Assembly (NCBI RefSeq): GCF_025753855.1
Contig: NZ_JAOWPT010000013.1
Coordinates: 1-64,000, forward strand
Length of the DNA: 64,000 nucleotides
Direction: 5' to 3'
DNA from: Mesorhizobium sp. ZC-5
GTDB taxonomy: Bacteria; Pseudomonadota; Alphaproteobacteria; Rhizobiales; Rhizobiaceae
Numbering within the stretch: position 1 is the first letter of the stretch; each line of letters begins with the position of its first letter. Of the stretch, positions 27,031-35,612 are shown one piece after another. The notes beneath the pieces were generated by a model. That model did not search any database, had not been told where the DNA came from, and saw nothing but the letters and a program-made list of their open reading frames with translations. Both the position numbers and the translations under genes were made by a program.

Positions 27031-27056
27031 GCTTGCCGACCATGCGGTCGGCAAGC
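27031..27056. terminator. Perfect 11-bp hairpin between convergent genes
   Basis: GCTTGCCGACC - ATGC - GGTCGGCAAGC: 11 perfect base pairs with a 4-nt loop, 14 bp after the stop of the secreted protein and 11 bp before the stop of the ligase gene. No U-run on either side. Likely a bidirectional transcript end. Confidence 0.6.
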
Positions 27057-27067
27057 CGAAAGTGCCG

Positions 27068-29146
27068 CTAGCCCCTCAGTTCCCGCCGTAGGATCTTTCC
27101 CACCGGGGTCTTCGGCAGTTCGGTACGGAACTCGATGTGCCTCGGGCGTTTGTATCCGGTCAGATTCTGCTTGCAGTAGGCCAGCAGGATTTCCGCCGTG
27201 AGCGAGGGATCCTTCTTGACCACGAACAGTTTCGGCACTTCGCCGGAATGCTCGTCCGGCACACCGATCGCGGCGACCTCCAGGACGCCCGGGTGTTGTG
27301 CGGCCACTTCTTCCAGCTCATTGGGATAGACGTTGAAGCCGGAGACCAGGATCATGTCCTTCTTGCGGTCGACGATCTTGGTGAAACCCTTCTCGTCCAT
27401 GACGCCCATGTCGCCGGAGCGGAAGAAGCCGTCGCCGGTCATCACCTTGGCGGTCTCGTCCGGACGGTTCCAGTAGCCGGCCATCACCTGCGGGCCCTTG
27501 ATGCAGATTTCGCCGACCTCGCCGAGCGGCATCTCGTTGCCATCATCATCACGGATGGAGATTTCGGTCGACGGGATCGGCAGTCCGATCGTTCCGGAAA
27601 AGTCGTCGGCGTCGAAGCGGTTAGTGGTGGCGACGGGCGATGTTTCCGAAAGGCCGAAACCTTCCGACATCACGCAGCCGGTTACCTGCTTCCAGCGCTC
27701 GGCGACGGGGCGCTGCGCGGCCATGCCGCCGGCGAAGGTGAGAAGCAGCGGCTTGAAGTCGATCTTGCGGAAGTCCTCATTGTTGAGCAACGCGTTGAAC
27801 AGCGTGTTGAGGCCCGGGAAAACATTCACCGGATATTTCTGCAACTCCTTCACGAAGGCCGGGATGTCGCGCGGATTGGGGATGAGGATGTTGTGCGAGC
27901 CGAGATACATGCCCATCAGCGCGTTCACGGTCAGCGCGTAGATGTGATAGAGCGGCAGCGGGCATACATAGACCAGTTCCGCCGGCTTCGGCCGCTTGAT
28001 GTAGGCAGTTTCGACCCACAGCGCGTTCTGCGCAACGTTGGCGAGCACGTTGCGGTGAAGCAGGGTCGCGCCCTTGGAAACGCCGGTCGTGCCTCCCGTA
28101 TATTGCAGGAAGGCGATATCGTCCGGCGAGACTTTCACCGGCTTCAAGCTTTTGGTGGACCCTTCCTTCATGGCGGCCGGGAATTTCACATGACCGGGCA
28201 ATGACCACGCCGGCACCATCTTCTTCACCCGGCGCACGACCAGGTTGACGATCATGCCCTTCAGCGTGCCGAGCATGTCGCCCATGGATGCGACGATCAC
28301 ATGCTTGACCGGCGTCTTCGCCAGCACCGCCTGCAAGGTGACGGCGAAGTTTTCCAGGATGACGATCGCTTCGGCGCCGGAATCCTTGAGCTGGTGCTCG
28401 AGTTCACGCGGCGTGTAGAGCGGGTTCACATTGACGACGGTATAGCCGGCCCGCAGCACACCCATCATGGCGACCGGATACTGCAGCACGTTCGGCATCA
28501 TGATGGCGACGCGCGCGCCTTTCTTCAGCCCCCTGGACTGCAGATAGGCACCGAACTCTGCCGAGTGTCTTTCGACCTCCGCATAGGTCATCGTCTTGTC
28601 CATGCAGGTGAACGCCGGGCGTCCCGCATATTGCTTGCACGCGGCCACAAGCAGATCGCCGATCGAGTCCGAGGGCAGGGCTCCGATCGTCTCGGGCATT
28701 CCTGGCGGGTAGCTTGCGAGCCAGGGCTTATTTGCGCTGGTGCGGGCAACGGCCTTTGCCGGTGCTTTCGTTTCCGCCTTGGCGATCCTGGCCGCTGGCT
28801 TCGCCGCGGCTTTCGGCTTGGCGGGTGCCGCTGCTGGCTTGGCTGCTGCTGCTGTGGGTTTCGCAGTCGCCTTCGGTTTGATAACCGCTTTTGCACTAGT
28901 CTTGGCAGCCGTTGCCGGGGTTTTCGATTTTGCGGGTGCTGCTGCCGGCTTGGCAGCCGCGGGCTTCGCAACTGCCTTCGGTTTGGCCGATGCTTTTGCA
29001 GCGACCTTGGCAGCGGTTGCGCCGGCTGCTTTTGCCGAGGCTGTCTTCTTGCTCGAGCTTGTCGCGGCCGCTGCTTTCACCGACGGTGCTTTCGCTGCCG
29101 GTTTGGCGGTTGTCTTCGCTGCGGGTTTGCCGGTTGCCTTCGCCAC
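27068..29146 (-). CDS. fadD: Long-chain acyl-CoA ligase with Lys/Ala/Pro-rich N-terminal tail
   Basis: 692 aa from a GTG at 29146 with AGGAGG exactly 5 nt upstream, which shows the tail is translated. Residues 1 to about 138 are almost only Ala, Lys, Pro and Thr in loose KPAA/AKPK repeats. From about 139 (NKPWLASYPPGMPETI) it is a normal FadD of 554 aa: AMP-binding loop YTGGTTGVSKGATLLH, GFGLSETSP, GEICIKGPQVMAGYWN and the C-terminal GYKRPRHIEFRTELPKTPVG with the catalytic Lys. It activates fatty acids to acyl-CoA with ATP. The tail resembles histone H1-like, AlgP-like or PHA-granule phasin tails and should bind nucleic acid or another polyanion. DUF924 gene upstream, same strand. Confidence 0.9.
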   Translation of the reverse strand: MAKATGKPAAKTTAKPAAKAPSVKAAAATSSSKKTASAKAAGATAAKVAAKASAKPKAVAKPAAAKPAAAPAKSKTPATAAKTSAKAVIKPKATAKPTAAAAKPAAAPAKPKAAAKPAARIAKAETKAPAKAVARTSANKPWLASYPPGMPETIGALPSDSIGDLLVAACKQYAGRPAFTCMDKTMTYAEVERHSAEFGAYLQSRGLKKGARVAIMMPNVLQYPVAMMGVLRAGYTVVNVNPLYTPRELEHQLKDSGAEAIVILENFAVTLQAVLAKTPVKHVIVASMGDMLGTLKGMIVNLVVRRVKKMVPAWSLPGHVKFPAAMKEGSTKSLKPVKVSPDDIAFLQYTGGTTGVSKGATLLHRNVLANVAQNALWVETAYIKRPKPAELVYVCPLPLYHIYALTVNALMGMYLGSHNILIPNPRDIPAFVKELQKYPVNVFPGLNTLFNALLNNEDFRKIDFKPLLLTFAGGMAAQRPVAERWKQVTGCVMSEGFGLSETSPVATTNRFDADDFSGTIGLPIPSTEISIRDDDGNEMPLGEVGEICIKGPQVMAGYWNRPDETAKVMTGDGFFRSGDMGVMDEKGFTKIVDRKKDMILVSGFNVYPNELEEVAAQHPGVLEVAAIGVPDEHSGEVPKLFVVKKDPSLTAEILLAYCKQNLTGYKRPRHIEFRTELPKTPVGKILRRELRG

Positions 29147-29286
29147 TTTTTCCTCCTCGTTGCCCGAATGCAGGCCTGGTTCCTCGTCGGCTGTTCGGAA
29201 GTGTCCGGTTCTCGATGCCGGATTGTGATCCCGGGAAATTAGCCGCCCAAGTCCTTATCTATGGACACAATTTAGACGCGCGCAAG

Positions 29287-29310
29287 CCGTGCCGCTGCGT
29301 AACGGCACGG
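29287..29310 (-). terminator. Hairpin between DUF924 gene and acyl-CoA ligase
   Basis: CCGTGCCG (29287-29294) pairs with CGGCACGG (29303-29310). It follows the DUF924 stop by 30 bp on the minus strand and has no U-run, so intrinsic termination is uncertain. Confidence 0.35.
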
Positions 29311-29340
29311 ATCGACAATCGGGGCTGGTGTGGAAGCGGT

Positions 29341-29892
29341 CTATTGGCCGAAACCTTCGTGGTTCGCCAGGAATGCGCGTTCCTCTTCCGTCGTCTCCCG
29401 CCCGAGAGCACGGTTGCGGTGAGGGAAGCGACCGAACCGTTCGATGATGTCGCGATGTTCCACCGCGTATTTGACGCTGTCGCCGCCGAGCGCTTCGAAC
29501 AAAGCCACGCAGCGCTTCTGGTCGGCCAGGTTTTCCGAGTGCATGAAGGGCATGTATAGAAAGTGCTTCCGCTCAACCGGCAGCTGTGTGTCGAACTTGC
29601 TTGCCAGCGCATTGGCCGCTACCGCGACGGCCAGCCGATCCGAGGCGAAGGCCTTGGCGGTGCCGCGGAAGATATTGCGCGAAAACTGGTCGAAAACGAT
29701 CGTTGCAGCGAGCGCGGAGTCCGGCGTCAGGAAAGCCTCGGTGGGAATGGCGACGCTGAAGTCTTTGTGGAGCGCCTCGAAACGCTCGCGAATCGTATCG
29801 TCGAGATCCTTTCTGACAGTGAACCAGTCGTCGGCGGTCAGTTCCTCGAACCAGAATCGCAGCACATCCTTCTGCCACTCCCTGCCTGTCAT
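29341..29892 (-). CDS. DUF924 family protein
   Basis: 183 aa from ATG 29892 with GAGGAGG 6 nt upstream; the longer frame to 29994 has no such site. DUF924 pattern: VLRFWFEELTADDWFTVRKD at the N-terminus, IVFDQFSRNIFRGTAKAFAS in the middle, HFLYMPFMHSENLADQ, and ERFGRFPHRNRALGRETTEE at the C-terminus. The family is a TPR-like helical protein of unknown function; length is as usual. Lies between dppA (divergent) and the acyl-CoA ligase. Confidence 0.85.
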   Translation of the reverse strand: MTGREWQKDVLRFWFEELTADDWFTVRKDLDDTIRERFEALHKDFSVAIPTEAFLTPDSALAATIVFDQFSRNIFRGTAKAFASDRLAVAVAANALASKFDTQLPVERKHFLYMPFMHSENLADQKRCVALFEALGGDSVKYAVEHRDIIERFGRFPHRNRALGRETTEEERAFLANHEGFGQ

Positions 29893-30173
29893 CTGGTCCT
29901 CCTCGATGTGGTTGCCGCCAGCATATCCATTGGAGACCGGAAGCCCAACGGGGGATACTCTCGGAATGTGTCGAATGGAAATATTTGCTGACATAAGATA
30001 GAAAACGACGGCATTGTCGCGGGTTTATACCCTGGATACGGAATTCGATGGAACATTTTTCTCGTTACCGTGCGGTACGCAAACGAGGAGTTCCAAACCA
30101 GGTCAATCTTTGCTTATATGCGCGCTTCTCGAGCCTGCTAGAGGGGCTTCGAAATAACGTCAGGGAGTGCTCA

Positions 30174-31769
30174 ATGAAATTCAAAACAAGTTTCGCGGCC
30201 GCGTTGCTGGCCGCCACGATGATGTCTGGCGCGGCCAGCGCCAAGACATTCGTCTATTGCTCCGAAGCATCGCCTGAGGGTTTCGACCCCGGCCTTTACA
30301 CCGGCGGCAACACGTTCGACGCGGCTGCCCACACCGTCTACAACCGCCTGCTCGAGTTCAAGAAGGGCACCACCGAAACCGAGCCGGGTCTGGCGGAAAG
30401 CTACGAAGTTTCCGATGACGGCCTGCAGTACACGTTCAAGCTGCGTCCGGGCGTCAAGTTCCAGACCACCGAGTTCTTCACGCCGACGCGCGAGCTGAAT
30501 GCCGACGACGTGATCTTCAGCTATGAGCGCATGTGGAAAGCGGACAATCCGTGGAACAAGTATGTCGAGGGTGCGTCCTGGGAATACTTTGCCGGCATGG
30601 GCTTCCCGGACCTGCTCGCTTCGATCGAAAAGGTCGACGACATGACCGTGAAGTTCACGTTGAAGCGGAAGGAAGCGCCTTTCCTCGCCAACGTGGCAAT
30701 GCCTTTCGCTTCGATCCTGTCGAAGGAATATGCCGACAAGCTGCAGGCTGACGGCAAGATGAACCAGATGAACCAGATGCCGCTCGGCACCGGCCCCTTC
30801 GCGTTCGTCGCCTACCAGCAGGACGCAGTCATCCGTTACAAGGCGAACCCGGATTATTGGGGCGGCAAGCAGAAGATCGACGATCTCGTTTTCGCGATCA
30901 CCACCGACGCGTCGGTTCGCTACCAGAAGCTGAAGGCTGGCGAATGCCACCTGATGCCTTACCCGAACGCGGCCGATGTCGAGGCAATGAAGGCGGATCC
31001 GAATCTCAAGATCGCCGAGCAGGAAGGCCTGAACGTCGCTTACCTCGCCTTTAACACGACGCAGCCGCCGTTCGACAAGGTGGAAGTCCGCAAGGCGCTC
31101 AGCATGGCGATCAACAAGCAGGCGATCGTCGACGGTGTCTTCCAGGGCTTCGCGACGCCGGCCAAGAATCCGATCCCGCCGACCATGTGGTCCTACAACG
31201 ACGCCGTCGAGGACGACAAATACGATCCGGAAGCGGCGAAGGCTGCCCTTGAGGCTGCCGGCGTGAAGGATCTGTCGATGAAGATCTGGGCCATGCCGGT
31301 CGCGCGCCCGTACATGCTCAACGCACGCCGCGCCGCCGAACTGATGCAGTCCGACCTCGACAAGATCGGCGTCAAGGCTGAGATCGTCTCCTACGAATGG
31401 GCCGAGTATCTCGACAAGTCGCGTGCCAAGGACCGCGACGGCGCCGTCATCCTCGGCTGGACCGGCGACAATGGCGATCCGGACAACTTCCTCGACACCT
31501 TGCTCGGTTGCGATGCCGTCGGCGGCAACAACCGTGCGATGTGGTGCGACAAGGAGTTCGACGATCTGGTCACCAAGGCAAAGGAAGCCAGCGACCAGGC
31601 CGAGCGCACGAAGCTTTATGAAGAGGCGCAGGTCGTCTTCAAGAAGCAGGCGCCCTGGGTGACGATCGACCACTCGCTGTCAATCGTTCCGATGCGCAAG
31701 AATGTCGAAGGCTTCGTGCAGAGCCCGCTCGGCGACTTCGCCTTCGACGGCGTCGATATCGTAGAGTGA
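30174..31769 (+). CDS. dppA: Dipeptide ABC transporter, periplasmic binding protein DppA
   Basis: 531 aa from ATG 30174 (AGGGAG 7 nt upstream). Signal peptide MKFKTSFAAALLAATMMSGA with a cut after ASA. The mature part follows E. coli DppA closely in wording: FVYCSEASPEGFDPGLYTGG, ETEPGLAESYEVSDDGLQYT, TRELNADDVIFSYER, GECHLMPYPNAADVEAMK, WTGDNGDPDNFLDTLLGCDA. Binds di- and tripeptides (perhaps haem or ALA, as in E. coli) in the periplasm. First gene of dppABCDF, followed by a hairpin that could make it more abundant than the membrane subunits. Confidence 0.92.
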   Translation: MKFKTSFAAALLAATMMSGAASAKTFVYCSEASPEGFDPGLYTGGNTFDAAAHTVYNRLLEFKKGTTETEPGLAESYEVSDDGLQYTFKLRPGVKFQTTEFFTPTRELNADDVIFSYERMWKADNPWNKYVEGASWEYFAGMGFPDLLASIEKVDDMTVKFTLKRKEAPFLANVAMPFASILSKEYADKLQADGKMNQMNQMPLGTGPFAFVAYQQDAVIRYKANPDYWGGKQKIDDLVFAITTDASVRYQKLKAGECHLMPYPNAADVEAMKADPNLKIAEQEGLNVAYLAFNTTQPPFDKVEVRKALSMAINKQAIVDGVFQGFATPAKNPIPPTMWSYNDAVEDDKYDPEAAKAALEAAGVKDLSMKIWAMPVARPYMLNARRAAELMQSDLDKIGVKAEIVSYEWAEYLDKSRAKDRDGAVILGWTGDNGDPDNFLDTLLGCDAVGGNNRAMWCDKEFDDLVTKAKEASDQAERTKLYEEAQVVFKKQAPWVTIDHSLSIVPMRKNVEGFVQSPLGDFAFDGVDIVE

Positions 31770-31788
31770 TGCTTTAAAGGCAAGAAGT

Positions 31789-31819
31789 GGGGCGTTCGCC
31801 ACGGCGGGCGCCCCTTTTT
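31789..31819 (+). terminator. Intrinsic terminator/attenuator after dppA
   Basis: GGGGCG (31789-31794) pairs with CGCCCC (31809-31814), followed by TTTTT. It stands 20 bp after the dppA stop and before dppB, the usual place for partial termination that gives excess binding protein. Confidence 0.7.
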
Positions 31820-31876
31820 GCTATCCGTGCCCGCCGGCAATATAGTCGGCGCTGGGAACGCGGAACGAGGGTAAAA

Positions 31877-32881
31877 ATGTTTCGATTTCTGTTGGGGCGT
31901 ATCGCCGTCCTCATTCCGACGTTCATCGGGGTGTCCATCATCGCGTTTTCGTTTATCCGGATGCTGCCGGGCGATCCCGTCGCGCTGCTTTCCGGCGAGC
32001 GCGTGATGTCTGCGGAGCGCCACGCCGAAATCTCGCATCAGCTCGGGTTCGACCGGCCGATCGTCATCCAGTATCTCGATTATCTGTGGGGCGTGCTTCG
32101 GGGTGATTTCGGCACCTCGATCTCGACCAAGAGTCCGGTGCTCGATCAATTTTTCCAGCTGTTTCCGGCGACGCTCGAATTGTCGCTGTGCGCCATCATC
32201 TTCGCGGTCGTGATCGGCATCCCCGCCGGCGTTTTCGCCGCCATCAAACGCGGCTCGTTCTTCGACCAGCTGACCATGGGCACCGCGCTGATCGGCTTTT
32301 CGATGCCGATCTTCTGGTGGGGGCTGCTGCTCATCATCCTGTTTTCCGGCGTGTTGCAGTGGACGCCAGTGTCCGGCCGTATCTCGCTGATGTATTTTTT
32401 CCCTAACGTCACCGGCTTCATGCTGATCGATTCGCTGATCTCCGGTGAGCCGGGTGCCTTCAAGTCTGCGGTCAGCCACCTGATCCTGCCGACGATCGTG
32501 CTCGGAACCATCCCGCTCGCGGTCATCGCGCGGCAGACCCGGTCGGCCATGCTGGAAGTGTTGTCCGAGGACTATGTCCGCACGGCACGTGCCAAGGGTC
32601 TGTCCACCTTGCGCGTCGTCGGCGTGCACGCGCTGCGCAACGCCATGATCCCCGTTATCACCACCATCGGCCTGCAGGTCGGCGTGATGTTGGCCGGCGC
32701 CATCCTGACCGAGACGATTTTCTCCTGGCCAGGCATCGGCAAGTGGATGGTCGATTCGGTATTTCGGCGGGACTACCCGGTCATCCAGGGAGGGCTGCTC
32801 ATCATCGCCGGCTTGATCATGCTGGTGAACCTGATCGTCGACCTGCTTTATGGTCTCGTCAACCCACGCATCCGCCACTAG
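31877..32881 (+). CDS. dppB: Dipeptide ABC transporter permease DppB
   Basis: 334 aa from ATG 31877 (GAGGG 5-6 nt upstream). Six membrane segments; N-terminal LLGRIAVLIPTFIGVSIIAF, then FIRMLPGDPV, and the cytoplasmic EAA loop at EDYVRTARAKGLSTLRVVGV (about 232-251). Pairs with DppC to form the inner-membrane channel. 107 bp after dppA, 9 bp before dppC. Confidence 0.93.
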   Translation: MFRFLLGRIAVLIPTFIGVSIIAFSFIRMLPGDPVALLSGERVMSAERHAEISHQLGFDRPIVIQYLDYLWGVLRGDFGTSISTKSPVLDQFFQLFPATLELSLCAIIFAVVIGIPAGVFAAIKRGSFFDQLTMGTALIGFSMPIFWWGLLLIILFSGVLQWTPVSGRISLMYFFPNVTGFMLIDSLISGEPGAFKSAVSHLILPTIVLGTIPLAVIARQTRSAMLEVLSEDYVRTARAKGLSTLRVVGVHALRNAMIPVITTIGLQVGVMLAGAILTETIFSWPGIGKWMVDSVFRRDYPVIQGGLLIIAGLIMLVNLIVDLLYGLVNPRIRH

Positions 32882-32890
32882 GAGGCGAAC

Positions 32891-33814
32891 ATGGCAGGCA
32901 CATCAGCGCCATCAACCGAATTTACCGGTTCTGTCTCGGTCGACCCCTCCCGCCGGGCCCGTTTTGCAGAGTTCTGGTATTATTTCTCCGAGAATCGCGG
33001 CGCCGTCATCGGTTTCTGGTTCTTTGTGTTCCTCGTTCTGGTGGCAATTTTTGCGCCTCTGATCGCTCCGCATGCCCCCAATGCGCAATACAGGGACGCC
33101 GTACTCGTCCCACCGTTCTGGCAGGAAGGCGGTCGCGTCTCCTATCTGCTAGGCACGGACCCGGTCGGTCGCGACATCCTCTCTCGCCTCATCTATGGTA
33201 CGCGATACTCACTGTTCATCGGCGTCATCGTCACCACCATCGCCCTGGTAGGCGGTATCTTTATCGGTGTCATTGCCGGCTATTTCCGTGGCTGGGTCGA
33301 CATCGTCATCATGCGCTTGATGGACATCATTCTGGCATTCCCTTCGCTGCTTCTGGCACTTGTCCTTGTTGCTGTGCTAGGCCCCGGCCTAACCAACGCG
33401 ATGATCGCCATCGCGCTCGTCTTCCAGCCGCATTTCGTACGCCTGACACGCGCTGCGGTCATGAGCGAAAAATCCCGTGACTATGTCGTCGGAGCGAAGG
33501 TAGCAGGCGCCGGCCATCTGAGGCTGATGTTCAGGACGATCCTCCCCAACTGCATGGCGCCGTTGATCGTTCAGGCGACCCTTTCATTCTCCAACGCCAT
33601 CCTCGATGCGGCTGCATTGGGTTTCCTGGGCATGGGGGCGCAGCCGCCGACCCCCGAGTGGGGCACGATGCTGGCTGAAGCGCGCGAGTTCATCCTCCGC
33701 GCCTGGTGGGTGGTGACGCTGCCCGGTCTGGCGATCCTCATCACCGTGCTGGCGATCAATCTGATGGGCGACGGTTTGCGCGATGCGCTCGATCCCAAGC
33801 TGAAGAGGTCGTGA
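32891..33814 (+). CDS. dppC: Dipeptide ABC transporter permease DppC
   Basis: 307 aa. OppC-type N-terminal domain (FWYYFSENRGAVIGFWFFVF), then LLGTDPVGRDILSRLIYGTR and the EAA loop SRDYVVGAKVAGAGHLRLMF (about 195-214). The C-terminal LGFLGMGAQPPTPEWGTMLA is the usual DppC/OppC motif. Six membrane segments. GAGG 6 nt before the start, which is 9 bp after dppB; 2 bp before dppD. Confidence 0.93.
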   Translation: MAGTSAPSTEFTGSVSVDPSRRARFAEFWYYFSENRGAVIGFWFFVFLVLVAIFAPLIAPHAPNAQYRDAVLVPPFWQEGGRVSYLLGTDPVGRDILSRLIYGTRYSLFIGVIVTTIALVGGIFIGVIAGYFRGWVDIVIMRLMDIILAFPSLLLALVLVAVLGPGLTNAMIAIALVFQPHFVRLTRAAVMSEKSRDYVVGAKVAGAGHLRLMFRTILPNCMAPLIVQATLSFSNAILDAAALGFLGMGAQPPTPEWGTMLAEAREFILRAWWVVTLPGLAILITVLAINLMGDGLRDALDPKLKRS

Positions 33815-33816
33815 AA

Positions 33817-34671
33817 ATGGCGTTGCTTGAGATCGAAAACCTCGTCGTTGAGTTCCAGACTGCTTCTGGCCCGTTCCGTGCGGTGGACGGGGTTTCGCTG
33901 AAGGTGCATGAGCGCGAGGTGCTGGCGATCGTCGGCGAGAGCGGCTCGGGCAAGTCGGTGTCGATGCTTGCGGTGATGGGGCTGTTGCCGTGGACGGCCA
34001 AGGTGACGGCCGACACGATGACCTTCAACGGCCGCGACCTCCTGAAGCTGTCGCATTCGGAGCGCCGCAAGATCGTCGGCAAGGACATGGCGATGATCTT
34101 CCAGGAGCCGATGGCTAGCCTCAACCCGTGCTTTACCGTCGGCTTCCAGATCGAGGAGGTGTTGCGCATCCACCTCAACATGGACCGCGCGAAGCGGCGC
34201 GCCCGCGCCATCGAGCTTCTGCAACTGGTCGGCATTCCCGATCCGCGCGATCGGCTCGGCCACTACCCGCACCAGATGTCGGGCGGCCAGTGCCAGCGCG
34301 TCATGATCGCCATTGCGATTGCCTGCAATCCGAAGCTTTTGATCGCCGACGAGCCGACCACCGCGCTCGATGTCACCATCCAGAAGCAGATCCTCGATCT
34401 TCTGATGAAACTGCAGGCCGAGCATGGCATGGGGCTGATCATGATCACCCACAATATGGGCGTGGTGGCCGAGACGGCCGACCGTGTCATCGTCCAGTAC
34501 AAGGGCCGCAAGATGGAGGAGGCTGACGTTCTGTCGCTGTTCGAGAGCCCGAAGAGCAACTACACCAAGGCGCTGTTGTCGGCGCTGCCGGAGAATGCCG
34601 TCGGCGACCGGCTGCCGACCATTGCCGGCTTCATGGCCGACGAGGCCGCCGCCGCGGGAGTTGCGTCATGA
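33817..34671 (+). CDS. dppD: Dipeptide ABC transporter ATPase DppD
   Basis: 284 aa from ATG 33817. Walker A GESGSGKS (about 39-46), Q-loop [14 protein letters not shown], signature [19 protein letters not shown], Walker [13 protein letters not shown] and the switch MITHNMG. Shorter than the usual 320-330 aa DppD because the C-terminal oligopeptide HPY domain is abbreviated ([13 protein letters not shown] then RLPTIAG). Overlaps dppF by 4 bp (ATGA). Confidence 0.91.
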   Translation: MALLEIENLVVEFQTASGPFRAVDGVSLKVHEREVLAIVGESGSGKSVSMLAVMGLLPWTAKVTADTMTFNGRDLLKLSHSERRKIVGKDMAMIFQEPMASLNPCFTVGFQIEEVLRIHLNMDRAKRRARAIELLQLVGIPDPRDRLGHYPHQMSGGQCQRVMIAIAIACNPKLLIADEPTTALDVTIQKQILDLLMKLQAEHGMGLIMITHNMGVVAETADRVIVQYKGRKMEEADVLSLFESPKSNYTKALLSALPENAVGDRLPTIAGFMADEAAAAGVAS

Positions 34672-35498
34672 ACCCGGTGGTGCTCGAAGCCAAAAACATC
34701 GTCCGCGACTACCATCTGTCTGGCGGGCTGTTCAACAAGGCCAGGACGGTGCACGCGGTGAAGGGTGTCTCCTTCTCGGTGGAGAAGGGCAAGACGCTGG
34801 CGATCGTCGGCGAGAGCGGTTGCGGTAAGTCCACGCTTGCCCGCATCATCACGCTGATCGACCCGGCGACCTCCGGCGACCTCTTGATCGACGGCAACAA
34901 GATCGACATCGGCAAGACCGCACTGACGCCGGAGATGCGGCGCAAGGTGCAGATCGTCTTCCAGAACCCCTACGGCTCGCTCAATCCGCGTCAGAAGATC
35001 GGCGATGTGCTCGGTGAGCCGTTGTTGATCAACACCGGCGTGCCCGCCGACGAGCGGCGCGAGCGTGCCATGCAGATGTTGCTGAAGGTCGGGCTGGAGG
35101 AAAAACACTACAACCGCTACCCGCACATGTTCTCGGGCGGCCAACGCCAGCGCATCGCGATAGCCCGCGCGCTGATGCTGAACCCTAGCCTGCTGGTACT
35201 CGACGAGCCGGTGTCGGCACTCGATCTTTCGGTCCAGGCCCAGGTGCTCAATCTTCTGGCCGATCTGCAGGACGAGTTCCAGCTGACCTACGTCTTTATC
35301 AGTCACGACCTCTCGGTGGTGCGTTACATCGCCGACGAGGTGATGGTGATGTATTACGGCGAGGCGGTCGAATACGGCCCGCGCGACACGGTCTTCTCCG
35401 ACCCGCAGCACAGCTACACAAAGACGCTGTTCGCAGCCACGCCCCGCGCCGACGTTGCAAGCATCAAGGCCAGGCTCGAAAAGAAAAAAGCCGCCTGA
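34668..35498 (+). CDS. dppF: Dipeptide ABC transporter ATPase DppF
   Basis: 276 aa. Walker A GESGCGKST (about 46-54), VFQNPYGSLNPRQKIGDVLG, signature FSGGQRQRIAIARALMLNP, Walker B LLVLDEPVSALD, switch FISHDLS. C-terminal HSYTKTLFAATPRAD marks DppF/OppF. Last gene of the dpp operon; 114 bp separate it from the response regulator, which has its own strong ribosome site. Confidence 0.92.
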   Translation: MNPVVLEAKNIVRDYHLSGGLFNKARTVHAVKGVSFSVEKGKTLAIVGESGCGKSTLARIITLIDPATSGDLLIDGNKIDIGKTALTPEMRRKVQIVFQNPYGSLNPRQKIGDVLGEPLLINTGVPADERRERAMQMLLKVGLEEKHYNRYPHMFSGGQRQRIAIARALMLNPSLLVLDEPVSALDLSVQAQVLNLLADLQDEFQLTYVFISHDLSVVRYIADEVMVMYYGEAVEYGPRDTVFSDPQHSYTKTLFAATPRADVASIKARLEKKKAA

Positions 35499-35612
35499 CA
35501 AACGGACGAGACGCCGCGCCGCCATGCCGGTTGAACGCTCGGCGGTTGCTTTCGCGCGTGTGTCCGATAATCATTGCGACGGCAGGGGCAGCGCTTAGCT
35601 GGGAGGAAGACT

